Assembly (NCBI GenBank): GCA_046714215.1
Contig: JBKKBM010000014.1
Span: forward strand, 1-30,137
Reading direction: 5' to 3'
Length of the DNA: 30,137 nucleotides
Source of the DNA: DATLCI01 sp046714215
GTDB taxonomy: Bacteria > Acidobacteriota > Terriglobia > Terriglobales > Acidobacteriaceae
In this document: positions 7,405-14,897 of the stretch, piece by piece
How positions within the stretch are numbered: position 1 is the stretch's first letter
How the letters are laid out: each line of letters begins with the position of its first letter
Made by a program: the position numbers and the translations under genes
The notes under the pieces: generated by a model
Databases searched by the model: none
Told to the model about the DNA's origin: nothing
What the model saw: only the letters and a program-made list of their open reading frames with translations

Positions 7405-8145
7405 TTAAGCGCCCTGCTTGAGGATGCCGTTGGCTTTGCGGAACCAGGGCCGCTCGCGGCGCTTCAGGTATCCCGGCATGGCGGCCTTCTTGCTTAAGAT
7501 GTTCCGGGCCCACTGGCGGGCTTCTTCCTTCCTGCCCTGCGCCAGCAGAAACTCGGCGTAGTTGTACATGGTCTCAGACATGGTGGAGGTCTCCAGCACG
7601 CGGGGAAAGATCTCCGCCGCGCGTTCGGGTTGGCCGGTTCGGGCATAGGCGTGGGCCAACAGACCTTGGGCGCGCAGGAAGTCGTACTTCGGATCCTTTT
7701 GCACCACGCGCTCCAGGTCCGGGATAGCGCTGGCAAATTCTCCCAGCTCGATCTCACAGACGCCGCGCCGATAAAAGGGGTCAAGCGAATCGGTGCGCGA
7801 CGAGATGGCGTGGTTGTAGCACTCCAGCGCACGGCGATAATTCTTGTCTTCGAGATAGAGGTCGGCGAGTTCTTCGTAATTACCGGCCGAGGGATTCTGC
7901 TGGACGAGGTCTTCCAGAGTGCCGATGCGCTGGCGCCGTCCGAAGAATTGGAATGAGCCCTTCAGCAGTACGAGGTCCGGAAGGATCTCCATGACGAAAT
8001 AAACCAGCGCGCCCAGCCCTCCGCCGATGAGAATGATCCATAACCAAAAGAGATTCGGCCGCCGCTTGATGAAGTGGACGATGGCGATGGCCTGGAGGAT
8101 GATCCCCCAATGTCCGAAGAGATAAAAGAGACTGAAGATACCCAT
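7405..8145 (-). CDS. Membrane-anchored TPR protein
   Basis: The 246-residue protein starts with two hydrophobic segments (about 5-24 and 32-55) separated by a basic loop HFIKRRPN. These would anchor it in the cytoplasmic membrane with the C-terminal part probably cytoplasmic. Residues about 85-220 form four TPR-like helix pairs (NYEELADLYLEDKNYRRALECY, DPFYRRGVCEIELGEFASAI, and so on). TPR domains mediate protein-protein contacts; the partner is unknown. Its start is divergent from the HAD gene with only 66 bases between them. An extended -10 (TGATATAGT, 8166-8158) leaves a leader of a few bases. Confidence 0.75.
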   Translation of the reverse strand: MGIFSLFYLFGHWGIILQAIAIVHFIKRRPNLFWLWIILIGGGLGALVYFVMEILPDLVLLKGSFQFFGRRQRIGTLEDLVQQNPSAGNYEELADLYLEDKNYRRALECYNHAISSRTDSLDPFYRRGVCEIELGEFASAIPDLERVVQKDPKYDFLRAQGLLAHAYARTGQPERAAEIFPRVLETSTMSETMYNYAEFLLAQGRKEEARQWARNILSKKAAMPGYLKRRERPWFRKANGILKQGA

Positions 8146-8157
8146 GCTTTTCGCGAA

Positions 8158-8166
8158 ACTATATCA
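8158..8166 (-). promoter_or_regulatory. Extended -10 for the TPR membrane protein
   Basis: TG-A-TATAGT on the minus strand ends 12 bases before the ATG at 8145. It is divergent from the TAGAAT of the HAD gene at 8200-8205. Confidence 0.45.
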
Positions 8167-8199
8167 CGCGGTTGGAACGGGCGCGCCGCTGACGCACGG

Positions 8200-8205
8200 T
8201 AGAAT
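8200..8205 (+). promoter_or_regulatory. -10 box (TAGAAT) placing the transcript start at the start codon
   Basis: TAGAAT is followed by six bases and then the GTG at 8212, so transcription would begin at the start codon. No Shine-Dalgarno sequence is seen. A minimal overlapping frame ATG-AAG-CAG-TGA (8204-8215) crosses the start. Confidence 0.45.
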
Positions 8206-8211
8206 GAAGCA

Positions 8212-9066
8212 GTGACGCTACCCATTCGCCTGCTGGCCATTGACATCGATGGCACCCTGTTGACCTCCCGCTTTGACATTGCCGCGCGCGATCTCGCCGC
8301 CCTGCAGCGGGTGCACGGGTTGGGCGTGGAGATCATTCTTTGCACGGGGCGGCGGCATACGTTCGCGCTGCCCATCGCTGAACAGTTGGGATTCGATGTG
8401 TGGCTGTGCTCTTCGAACGGAGCGGTCACGCGGTCAGCGAGCGGTGAATCATTTCATCGCGACCTGCTGCCATCTTCCGTGGCCCGCGAACTGTGCACAC
8501 ATATGAATGCCTTCCGCGGAGCCACCGTGCTCACCTTCGACAAACCGGCGGAGGGATCGCTGGTGGTGGAACGCACGGATGAGATGCCGGCGGCGGTGTC
8601 GAAGTGGATGAAGAAGAACGCTCCTTATATAGAGGTCGTGAAGCCGATCGAGGCAGCGCTTGTGGCCGACCCTATCCAGGTAATGGTCTGTGGCACGGTG
8701 GAGCGCATGCGCACGGCGGAGCAGACGTTGCGGCAGTTTGCCGGGCTGGAGCGTGTGACCATTTTGAAGACCGAGTATGTGCATCGCGACTTCAGCCTGC
8801 TGGACATGCTGAACCGCGACTGCTCCAAGGGCCATGCGGTGGAGCGCTGGGCGAAGCATCGAGGGATCCCGAGGGAGCAGGTAATGGCCATTGGCGATAA
8901 TTTTAACGACGTGGAGATGTTGGAGTTTGCCGGCGTCCCGGTGATAATGGGCAATGCCTGCGACGAGTTGAAGCAGAATGGATGGATGCTGACCGGCTCA
9001 AATGACGAGTGTGGAGTGTCGGGCGCATTAGAACAGGTGCTGGGGACAAAACTCGGGTTAGAATGA
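8212..9066 (+). CDS. HAD-superfamily (Cof-type) phosphatase
   Basis: This cytoplasmic Mg-dependent phosphatase of the Cof/YbiV group has 284 residues. Motif I is DIDGTLL with the nucleophile Asp11 and acid/base Asp13; motif II is the Thr in LCTGRR (45); the motif III Lys is near 206 in SKGHAVERW; motif IV is GDNFNDVEM (228-236). The C2-type cap lies between residues about 80 and 195. Such enzymes act on sugar phosphates, FMN or similar small phosphates, and the specificity here is unknown. The start is GTG at 8212. It is followed after six bases by the lytic transglycosylase gene. Confidence 0.9.
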   Translation: MTLPIRLLAIDIDGTLLTSRFDIAARDLAALQRVHGLGVEIILCTGRRHTFALPIAEQLGFDVWLCSSNGAVTRSASGESFHRDLLPSSVARELCTHMNAFRGATVLTFDKPAEGSLVVERTDEMPAAVSKWMKKNAPYIEVVKPIEAALVADPIQVMVCGTVERMRTAEQTLRQFAGLERVTILKTEYVHRDFSLLDMLNRDCSKGHAVERWAKHRGIPREQVMAIGDNFNDVEMLEFAGVPVIMGNACDELKQNGWMLTGSNDECGVSGALEQVLGTKLGLE

Positions 9067-9072
9067 AAGGCA

Positions 9073-9747
9073 GTGAAAAAGTTTTTCATAGCGAGTTTGA
9101 GCCTGCTGACGCTGGGCGGCCTGGCCGCCGCGGCGGACAATGCGGTGCTGAAGAATGGCTTTGCTATCCGGCATGAGCATCGCCAGGTACAGGGGTCGAT
9201 GACGCGGTTGTATTTGACTGCGAGCGCTGCGAGTTTTGTCGATGTGGCTACGTCTGACATCGCGAAGTTTGAGCCAGCAGAAGAGTTGGTGGCTTTGCCT
9301 GCCCCCGTCCCTGCGGCACCTGCTGTTGCTGTTAGGCAAGCGCCCGACCTTAAAGCCCTGGTCAAGGATGCCAGTGCTAAGACATTGATAGATGAGGACT
9401 TCATCCACAGCTTGATTCGGGCGGAAAGCGCTGCCAAGTCGCGGGCGGTATCCCGTAAGGGCGCGCGCGGCCTCATGCAGTTGATGCCGGCGACGGCGAA
9501 AGAACTGGGCGTGAAAGACGCCTTCGATCCGCAACAGAACATCGACGGCGGAACGCGCCATTTGAAGGCGCTGCTCAACCGATATAACGGCGACGCCATC
9601 AAGGCGCTGGCGGCGTATAACGCCGGAACGTCGCGCGTGGACCGTTATAAAGGTGTGCCGCCGTATCAGGAGACGCGGGCGTATGTGGCGAAGATCATCC
9701 GCGATTACAACCGGGTGAAGAGCGCGAAGAAGGCAGCGGGGGATTAG
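9073..9747 (+). CDS. Secreted lytic transglycosylase (SLT domain)
   Basis: This exported peptidoglycan-cleaving enzyme has 224 residues. A signal peptide (MKKFFIASLSLLTLGGLAAA, cleavage near 21) is followed by about 85 residues of spacer, including an Ala/Pro/Val-rich linker (72-90). The SLT domain (about 105-215) has catalytic Glu118 in LIRAES, GLMQLMP (133-139) and AYNAG (181-185), all hallmarks of family 1 transglycosylases. It cleaves the MurNAc-GlcNAc bond with 1,6-anhydro product formation. The start is GTG at 9073. A TAGAAT box at 9059-9064 inside the end of the HAD gene resembles the HAD promoter, so it may have its own transcript as well as co-transcription. Confidence 0.9.
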   Translation: MKKFFIASLSLLTLGGLAAAADNAVLKNGFAIRHEHRQVQGSMTRLYLTASAASFVDVATSDIAKFEPAEELVALPAPVPAAPAVAVRQAPDLKALVKDASAKTLIDEDFIHSLIRAESAAKSRAVSRKGARGLMQLMPATAKELGVKDAFDPQQNIDGGTRHLKALLNRYNGDAIKALAAYNAGTSRVDRYKGVPPYQETRAYVAKIIRDYNRVKSAKKAAGD

Positions 9748-10032
9748 GTTCTGCCGCCCCTCCGGGCTGTCGCAGATTTGGCGTCGCTTCCCGGCACTGC
9801 GTGCCGTACTACTGGCAGTCGCCCTCCGGGCTTTACCTCAGTGACTAAAGCCGGTTCCTTCCCCTGCCCTTCGATATGCTGAAGCCAGTCCACCCACCTC
9901 GGGGATTCTTCGCGCCAAAAAGAAGGCGCTCTGAATGACAGGTGAGAAAGTGAGGCAAGCGGAATCGGGAAGTTCTAAGCCAAAGACTCGTCGTGTATCC
10001 TGTTTGTCACTTAGTTCCCCGCTAAGTCCCGC
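9748..10032. other. Intergenic region with palindromic repeat
   Basis: This gap of 285 bases has no convincing gene. It holds two copies of a short CCTCCGGGCT-type motif (about 9760 and 9823) flanking a hairpin CGGCAC-TGC-GTGCCG (9792-9806). The same hairpin type recurs at 20970-20988. A possible -10 (TATCCT, 9996-10001) precedes the next gene. Confidence 0.5.
9792..9806. repeat. Palindromic interspersed repeat (CGGCAC/GTGCCG)
   Basis: Six-bp perfect stem with a TGC loop. It shares the arm CGGCAC/GTGCCG with the hairpin at 20970-20988, so both look like members of one REP-like family. Confidence 0.55.
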
Positions 10033-11070
10033 ATGAATAAAAAGCAAGTCCTGATCACGCTAGCGGTGGTGGCCGTGCTGTGCGCGCTCGCCTACCTGCA
10101 ATTCCGCAGCTGGCGGAACTTCGATTGGCATATCTTCTTTGCCCGTACCGCCGAAGCCGACAAACTCAAACTCCTCGCCGGAGTGGCATTCATCTACGTG
10201 GGCTACTTGTTCCGCGCGTGGCGCTGGAAGATGTTCCTGCGACCCACCAAAGACGTGCAGGCGCGGAGCTTGCTCTCGCCCATGCTCATCGGCTTTACCG
10301 GGCTGGCGATACTGGGGCGTCCGGGAGATCTGATCCGTCCGTACCTGATCGCGCGCAAGGTGAACCTTCCCTTCACCTCGCAGATGGCGGTGTTTACGGT
10401 GGAACGGCTCTTCGACATGGGCATGGTGGCACTATTCCTAGCGGCCGACTTGCTTTTCTCGAGAACATTACGGGAAGTCCTTTACTTCAAGGAATTCGAG
10501 TTTGCCGGGATCGCGCTGGTGGTGTTGGTGGCCGTGGTCACGCTGGGGCTGTTCCTGATCTGGCGCAATAGCGCCGGTGCGGCGAATGTGGCGCGCAAGC
10601 TGCTGGGCGGCAGTGAGTCCAAGTTGGCCCAGAGCGTGGCCCATAAGGTCGAAGTCTTCGGCGATGGACTGCACACCATCCATGATCTCTCTTCATTCGT
10701 CCAGATCATGGCGTCGTCAATGGCGCTGTGGGTGTGCATCGCGATGTCCTACCTGATGGTGATGCATGCGTATCCCGATCCCGCGCTCCAGAGCATGACT
10801 TTCTCGAAAGCGGTGCTGCTGATGACCGTGAGCGTAGCCGGCTCATTGCTGCAGTTGCCGGTGGTGGGCGGAGGCACGCAGCTCGGGACCATCGCCGCGC
10901 TGCGGCATGTGTTCCTGATCGAAGAGAACGTGGCCGCCAGTTGCGGCATCATGCTGTGGCTGGTGACGTTCATGGTGGTCATCCCAGTGGGACTGCTGCT
11001 GGCCCGGCATGAGCATGTGTCGCTAACGAAGTTGTCTGAGGAGAGCCATCGGGTGGAAGAGGGCGCTTAG
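10033..11070 (+). CDS. Flippase-like integral membrane protein (LPG synthase TM / UPF0104 family)
   Basis: This 345-residue inner-membrane protein has about eight hydrophobic helices: an N-terminal one at 7-24, then regularly spaced segments to about 325. It carries family-type features: a short loop with FRAWRWKMFLRP (about 61-72), LGRPGDLIRPYLIARK and the helix start AVFTVERLFDMG. The family includes the transmembrane part of lysyl-phosphatidylglycerol synthases/flippases and many stand-alone proteins thought to move lipids or polyprenyl-linked sugars. The soluble aminoacyl-transferase domain is absent, so the cargo is unknown. It starts with ATG at 10033 without a clear Shine-Dalgarno sequence. 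It is a single-gene unit between two repeat-bearing gaps. Confidence 0.8.
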   Translation: MNKKQVLITLAVVAVLCALAYLQFRSWRNFDWHIFFARTAEADKLKLLAGVAFIYVGYLFRAWRWKMFLRPTKDVQARSLLSPMLIGFTGLAILGRPGDLIRPYLIARKVNLPFTSQMAVFTVERLFDMGMVALFLAADLLFSRTLREVLYFKEFEFAGIALVVLVAVVTLGLFLIWRNSAGAANVARKLLGGSESKLAQSVAHKVEVFGDGLHTIHDLSSFVQIMASSMALWVCIAMSYLMVMHAYPDPALQSMTFSKAVLLMTVSVAGSLLQLPVVGGGTQLGTIAALRHVFLIEENVAASCGIMLWLVTFMVVIPVGLLLARHEHVSLTKLSEESHRVEEGA

Positions 11071-11265
11071 CGATTGGCTTTTAGCTTTTGGCGTTTGGCT
11101 TTCGGCCGCAGTGCCGAACCTAGCCACGATACTCTCACCCCTGCCATTCAGAGCGCCGTCCTGTGGCCGAACCGGGGCCCCCAACAACCCTTCGTTAGCT
11201 GGGAGAACCCCTGAGATTCCCAGCCAAACCGCACTGCGGAAGTATCGCGGGGCGTATCTGGGAAG

Positions 11266-11285
11266 GGTATGGCTTCAGCCATACC
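11266..11285. repeat. Perfect hairpin repeat (GGTATGGC/GCCATACC)
   Basis: Eight-bp perfect inverted repeat with a TTCA loop in the gap before nrdR, no T run. It is the style of short palindrome scattered through acidobacterial intergenic regions. Confidence 0.55.
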
Positions 11286-11355
11286 GCAGAGGCCGGGTGA
11301 GATTCGGCTTTAGCCGCTGAGGTAACGCCTTTGGGTTGGCAGTTCGCCTCAAAGC

Positions 11356-11377
11356 GAGACGTAGCCAGCTACGTCTC
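11356..11377. repeat. Perfect hairpin repeat (GAGACGTAGC/GCTACGTCTC)
   Basis: Ten-bp perfect inverted repeat with a 2-base centre (CA), ending 24 bases before the nrdR -10 element. It is probably a member of a genome-wide interspersed palindrome family; a role as operator is possible but not required. Confidence 0.6.
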
Positions 11378-11400
11378 TACACTGATCGAACACACACGCC

Positions 11401-11409
11401 TGTTACAAT
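11401..11409 (+). promoter_or_regulatory. Extended -10 (TG-T-TACAAT) for nrdR
   Basis: TGTTACAAT is an extended -10 element 53 bases upstream of the nrdR ATG. No good -35 is seen, as expected for extended -10 promoters. Confidence 0.5.
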
Positions 11410-11462
11410 CTAGAGCAGCACCAAACCGGGACAAATTCAAGTTTTTTGGGGTCAAACGTTCG

Positions 11463-11963
11463 ATGAAGTGCCCTTTTTGCGCGCACATCAATGACAAAGT
11501 GGTGGATTCGCGCGAGAGCAAAGAAGGCGAGTCGATCCGCCGGCGGCGCGAGTGTCTGCGCTGCGAAAAACGCTTCACGACGTACGAGCGCATCGACGAG
11601 ATCCCCTACATGGTGGTCAAGAAGGACGGCCGCCGGGAGAAATTCGAGCGGCAGAAAGTCCTGGCCGGCGTGTTGCGCGCGTGCGAAAAGCGTCCCATCT
11701 CCATGGGCAAGATGGAGCAGATGGTGAACGAAGTGGAATCGTACGTGATCGATTCTCCGGAGCGCGAGCGCACCGCTTCTGAAGTGGGCCAGATGATCAT
11801 GCAGCACTTGAAACAGTTGGATAAGGTCTCATACATCCGCTTCGCTTCGGTGTATCGCGACTTCAAAGATGTGAACGAGTTCCGGGCTGAGCTGGAAAGC
11901 TTGCTGGGAGCCAAAGAAAAGGAAGCGAAAGAAGCTCGCTCCACCACGAAGAAGGGCAAGTAG
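11463..11963 (+). CDS. nrdR: Transcriptional repressor NrdR
   Basis: NrdR is a nucleotide-sensing repressor of ribonucleotide reductase genes. The 166-residue protein has the N-terminal zinc ribbon with Cys3, Cys6, Cys31 and Cys34 (MKCPFC ... RECLRCEKRFTTYE) followed by an ATP-cone (about 48-140, starting PYMVVKKDGRREKFERQK). A Lys-rich tail of about 15 residues is extra. The ATG at 11463 is fixed because the zinc ribbon must begin MKCPFC; the longer frame upstream has no family similarity. Three bases separate its stop from the isocitrate dehydrogenase start, so they are probably co-transcribed. No NrdR box was recognised in this window, as expected if its targets are elsewhere. Confidence 0.95.
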   Translation: MKCPFCAHINDKVVDSRESKEGESIRRRRECLRCEKRFTTYERIDEIPYMVVKKDGRREKFERQKVLAGVLRACEKRPISMGKMEQMVNEVESYVIDSPERERTASEVGQMIMQHLKQLDKVSYIRFASVYRDFKDVNEFRAELESLLGAKEKEAKEARSTTKKGK

Positions 11964-11966
11964 TAC

Positions 11967-13010
11967 ATGGCACATCGGATCACACTGCTCCCGGGCGACG
12001 GGATAGGACCAGAAGTAAGCCGCGCGGTGGTGCGCATCCTCGAAGCCACCGGAGTGAAATTCGATTGGGAAGAGTTTGCGGTGGGCGCGGATGCCTTTGA
12101 GAAATATAAGACCTACGTGCCGCGGGAGATGTACGAATCTATTGAGTCCACGCGGGTGGGGTTGAAGGGCCCGGTCACCACGCCCATCGGCGGGGGCTTT
12201 GCCAGCATCAACGTGTCGTTGCGCAAGAAGTACGAGCTGTTCGCGAATTTCCGCCCCATCAAGAACCTGCCCGGAATCCCAACTCGGTATCCCGGGGTGG
12301 ACCTCATCATCGTGCGCGAAAATACCGAGGGCGAGTACGTCGGCATCGAGCATGAGGTGGTGCCGGGCGTGGTGGAGAGCCTGAAGATCATCACCGAGAA
12401 GGGCTCGACGCGGATCGCGAAGTTCGCCTTCCAGTATGCGCGCCAATTCAACCGCAAGAAGATCCACTCCATCCACAAAGCCAACATCATGAAGATGAGC
12501 GACGGCCTGTTTCTCAGGTGCGCGCGCGATGTGTCGAAGGATTATCCGGAGATCACGTATCTGGAAGCCATCATCGACGCCACTTGTATGAACCTGGTGA
12601 TGAACCCATACCAGTTCGATGTACTGCTGATGGAGAACCTGTACGGCGACATCGTCTCCGATCTGTGCGCGGCATTCGTCGGCGGATTGGGACTGGTACC
12701 GGGCGCGAACTTGGGCCATGACCTCGCAATCTTTGAAGCGGTACATGGGTCGGCGCCAGACATCGCCGGAAAGAACATTGCCAACCCCACGGCGTTACTG
12801 CAATCGGCGGTGCTGATGCTGCACCATATCAAGGAGCACGAAGCTGCCGACAAGGTGCAAGCGGCGCTCGAGTTCACCTACCGCAAGAAAAAAGACAAGC
12901 TCACGAAAGATGTGGGCGGACCGGCCAGCACCAGCGAATTCGCCGACGCGGTCATCGAGACCATGGCCGAATTGCCGGCGCCGACGGCTACGGCCGTGGT
13001 TACAGGCTAG
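11967..13010 (+). CDS. NAD-dependent isocitrate/isopropylmalate dehydrogenase family protein (likely isocitrate dehydrogenase)
   Basis: This is a decarboxylating beta-hydroxyacid dehydrogenase of 347 residues. It has substrate-site residues in SINVSLRK (80-87), FRPIKN, IIVRENTEGEYVG (Arg117, Tyr124), Lys171, and metal-binding Asp204, Asp228 and Asp232 (MENLYGDIVSD). The dinucleotide segment HGSAPDIAGKNIANP (260-274) has the Asp typical of NAD use rather than the NADP Lys-Tyr pair. The SINVSLRKKYELFANFRPIKNLPG style matches the eukaryotic/bacterial NAD-isocitrate dehydrogenase group better than LeuB; homoisocitrate dehydrogenase is the alternative. It would supply the 2-oxoglutarate used by korAB. 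Start ATG at 11967, three bases after nrdR. Confidence 0.85.
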   Translation: MAHRITLLPGDGIGPEVSRAVVRILEATGVKFDWEEFAVGADAFEKYKTYVPREMYESIESTRVGLKGPVTTPIGGGFASINVSLRKKYELFANFRPIKNLPGIPTRYPGVDLIIVRENTEGEYVGIEHEVVPGVVESLKIITEKGSTRIAKFAFQYARQFNRKKIHSIHKANIMKMSDGLFLRCARDVSKDYPEITYLEAIIDATCMNLVMNPYQFDVLLMENLYGDIVSDLCAAFVGGLGLVPGANLGHDLAIFEAVHGSAPDIAGKNIANPTALLQSAVLMLHHIKEHEAADKVQAALEFTYRKKKDKLTKDVGGPASTSEFADAVIETMAELPAPTATAVVTG

Positions 13011-13030
13011 CTTGTTAGCGATTCCCTCTC

Positions 13031-13825
13031 ATGAATAGATCAAGCATCTCTTCCCTCCTTTTGCTGAGTTCCCTTTTTTTATGGTTGGGTGGCTGCGGTC
13101 AACCTAATACCAACCAATCGACGTCGGCAAAACAGCCTGCAACGCGCGTATCCGCGCCGGCGCCCGTGAATCCGGCGTTCACGGGAAGTGTCGCCGGAGT
13201 GGTGACGTTCGCAGGCGCGTCTCCGCAGGCGCAGTCCATTGACATGTCGCAGGATCCGGCTTGCACCATGGGGACACCGGATACTTTTAGCGAGGCCTTT
13301 GCGGTGAAGTCCGGCAAGTTGGGGAACGTCTTTGTCTATGTGAAGGAAGGGCTACCGGAAGGAAATTATGGTGTACCCTCCGCGCCGGTCGTCATCGACC
13401 AGAAGGGCTGCCGGTATGTGCCGCACGTGGCGGGCGCGGTGGCGGGACAGATGGTGCGTTTTCTGAATTCCGATCCCACAATGCATAACGTCCATCCCGA
13501 TGCACAGGCGAATAGTCCGTGGAACATCACCCAAACGCCGAAGGGTGAGCCCATCGAGAAAAAATTTACCAAGCCGGAGCTGATGATGAAGGTCTCCTGC
13601 AACCAGCATCCCTGGATGAGGATGTACCTGAACGTGGTGGAGCATCCGTTTTTTGCGGTGAGCGACGCGGCGGGAAAGTTCGAGATCAAGGGCCTGCCCC
13701 CGGGTGAGTACACGTTGGGCGCCGTCCATGAGCGGATGGGCGAGGAAACGATCAAGGTGACGGTGGCGGCGCAGAAAGCGGCGACGGTGGAGTTTGGGTA
13801 TGCAGCCGCGGATGTGAAGAAGTAG
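13031..13825 (+). CDS. Cupredoxin-like lipoprotein with carboxypeptidase-regulatory-type domain
   Basis: This 264-residue exported lipoprotein has a signal peptide with lipobox LGGC (Cys22) and then a Ser/Thr/Pro linker to about 50. Next is a beta-sandwich (GSVAGVVTFAGASPQ), followed by a plastocyanin-like region. Candidate type-1 copper ligands are His152 or His155 (TMHNVH), Cys190, His193 and Met196 in SCNQHPWM. A second beta-sandwich (FAVSDAAGKFEIKGLPPGEY, about 208-230) follows. Its position directly before heme A synthesis genes suggests a periplasmic copper electron carrier or a copper donor for the cytochrome oxidase. That role is inference; the copper motif is seen directly. Confidence 0.75.
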   Translation: MNRSSISSLLLLSSLFLWLGGCGQPNTNQSTSAKQPATRVSAPAPVNPAFTGSVAGVVTFAGASPQAQSIDMSQDPACTMGTPDTFSEAFAVKSGKLGNVFVYVKEGLPEGNYGVPSAPVVIDQKGCRYVPHVAGAVAGQMVRFLNSDPTMHNVHPDAQANSPWNITQTPKGEPIEKKFTKPELMMKVSCNQHPWMRMYLNVVEHPFFAVSDAAGKFEIKGLPPGEYTLGAVHERMGEETIKVTVAAQKAATVEFGYAAADVKK

Positions 13826-13869
13826 GCAATACCCCCGGAACGCCCTCGCTCGGGATGACAGCACAGCTC

Positions 13870-13878
13870 TGGTAAAAT
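13870..13878 (+). promoter_or_regulatory. Extended -10 (TG-G-TAAAAT) before ctaA
   Basis: TGGTAAAAT lies about 78 bases upstream of the ctaA start, in the 130-base gap after the lipoprotein gene, suggesting that the heme A operon has its own promoter. The nearby TCGCTCGGGATGAC (13846-13859) recurs at about 21084-21097. Confidence 0.4.
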
Positions 13879-13955
13879 CGAATGTTCACCCCGACTCCAG
13901 CCTGATAGCTGCAAGCCTGCGTGAATGGGTCTCGTCCTCGTTGCGGGAGCAGGTT

Positions 13956-14897
13956 TTGAATCCGATCTCTACCCAGCCGAAATTTCATAAAGGACTCCAT
14001 CGTTTTGCCACGGTGCTGGCGTGGTGCGTGTTGCTGCTAATCGTGGCGGGAGCGCTAGTCACCAGCAATGACGCCGGCTTGGCCGTGCCCGATTGGCCCA
14101 CCAGCTTTGGTTCGTTCTACAAGATCCCGCCGATGGTGGGCGGCGTGAAGTACGAGCACGGCCACCGCATGATCGCGCAGTTCATTGGATTGCTCACTAT
14201 CATCCTGGCTATTTGGACGCAGCGCGTGGAGAAGCGCGCGTGGATGCGCAAGTTGGGATGGGCGGCCTTGGGACTGGTCATCCTGCAAGGCATCCTGGGC
14301 GGGCTGACGGTACTGAATCTGCTGCCCTGGTACATCTCGACCGGACACGCACTGCTGGCGCAATCTTTCTTCGCGCTGACGCTGCTGTTCTCGCTCTTCA
14401 CCAGCAAGAAATGGATAGAAGCGGAAACGCGCGGGCTCGTATCTGCTGAGACGTTCAATCTGCGCGCGCTGAGCCTGCTTTCGGTCGCTGTCATCTACTT
14501 ACAGTTGTTCCTGGGCGCGGCCTTCCGCCATGGCGGCATGCACTTTCTGCCCCACATCATCGGCGCGGTATTCGTAACGGCTATATTGCCATGGGCCGCG
14601 ATCAAGGCTTTGACGTCGTACGCGTCGGTGCCGGAGATTAAGCAGCCGGCGATCGGCATTCTTTCGTTGCTGTTCGTGCAGTTGGCCTTGGGCTTTGGCG
14701 CGTACCTCACGCGAGTTGAATGGGGACGCGACGCGGTGCAACCCGAGTTGAGCATGGTGATCACCACCGTGGCGCACGTAACGGTAGGTGCCGTGCTGCT
14801 CGGTAAAGCGTTTGTGCTGGCGGTGCAGGCACATCGGCACATCAAGGTGGCCAGCGCGGCGCCCGTCGGCAAGGAAAACCGGGTGGCTCCGGCATGA
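13956..14897 (+). CDS. ctaA: Heme A synthase (CtaA/COX15)
   Basis: CtaA oxidises the C8 methyl of heme O to the formyl group of heme A in the cytoplasmic membrane, for aa3-type oxidases. The protein of about 313 residues has eight hydrophobic helices. The four expected heme-binding histidines are visible: His70 (EHGHRMIAQ), His131 (TGHALLAQS), His200 (FLPHIIGAV) and His274 (TVAHVTVGA). I prefer the TTG at 13956, which follows GGGAG by six bases, over the TTG at 13941, which lacks a ribosome-binding site. The stop overlaps the ctaB start (ATGA), so the two are translationally coupled. Confidence 0.88.
   Translation: MNPISTQPKFHKGLHRFATVLAWCVLLLIVAGALVTSNDAGLAVPDWPTSFGSFYKIPPMVGGVKYEHGHRMIAQFIGLLTIILAIWTQRVEKRAWMRKLGWAALGLVILQGILGGLTVLNLLPWYISTGHALLAQSFFALTLLFSLFTSKKWIEAETRGLVSAETFNLRALSLLSVAVIYLQLFLGAAFRHGGMHFLPHIIGAVFVTAILPWAAIKALTSYASVPEIKQPAIGILSLLFVQLALGFGAYLTRVEWGRDAVQPELSMVITTVAHVTVGAVLLGKAFVLAVQAHRHIKVASAAPVGKENRVAPA

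Larger units (their letters stand above)
11071..11462. other. Intergenic region rich in hairpins, upstream of nrdR
   Basis: The 392-base gap contains no gene I would defend. It has an imperfect tandem TTGGCTTTTAGCTTTTGGCGTTTGGCTTT-like T-rich stretch at the left (about 11075-11103), a GGTATGGC/GCCATACC hairpin, a short CGGCTTTAGCCG palindrome (about 11304-11315), the GAGACGTAGC/GCTACGTCTC hairpin and an extended -10 for nrdR. Confidence 0.5.

Noticed and set aside
8625..9602. 325-codon minus-strand frame opposite the HAD and transglycosylase genes
   Set aside because: Ser/Ala/Arg-rich shadow; both plus-strand genes have complete catalytic motifs.
11111..11320. 69-codon open frame upstream of nrdR
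   Set aside because: It spans palindromic repeats, is Pro/Arg-rich and has no ribosome-binding site or family signal.
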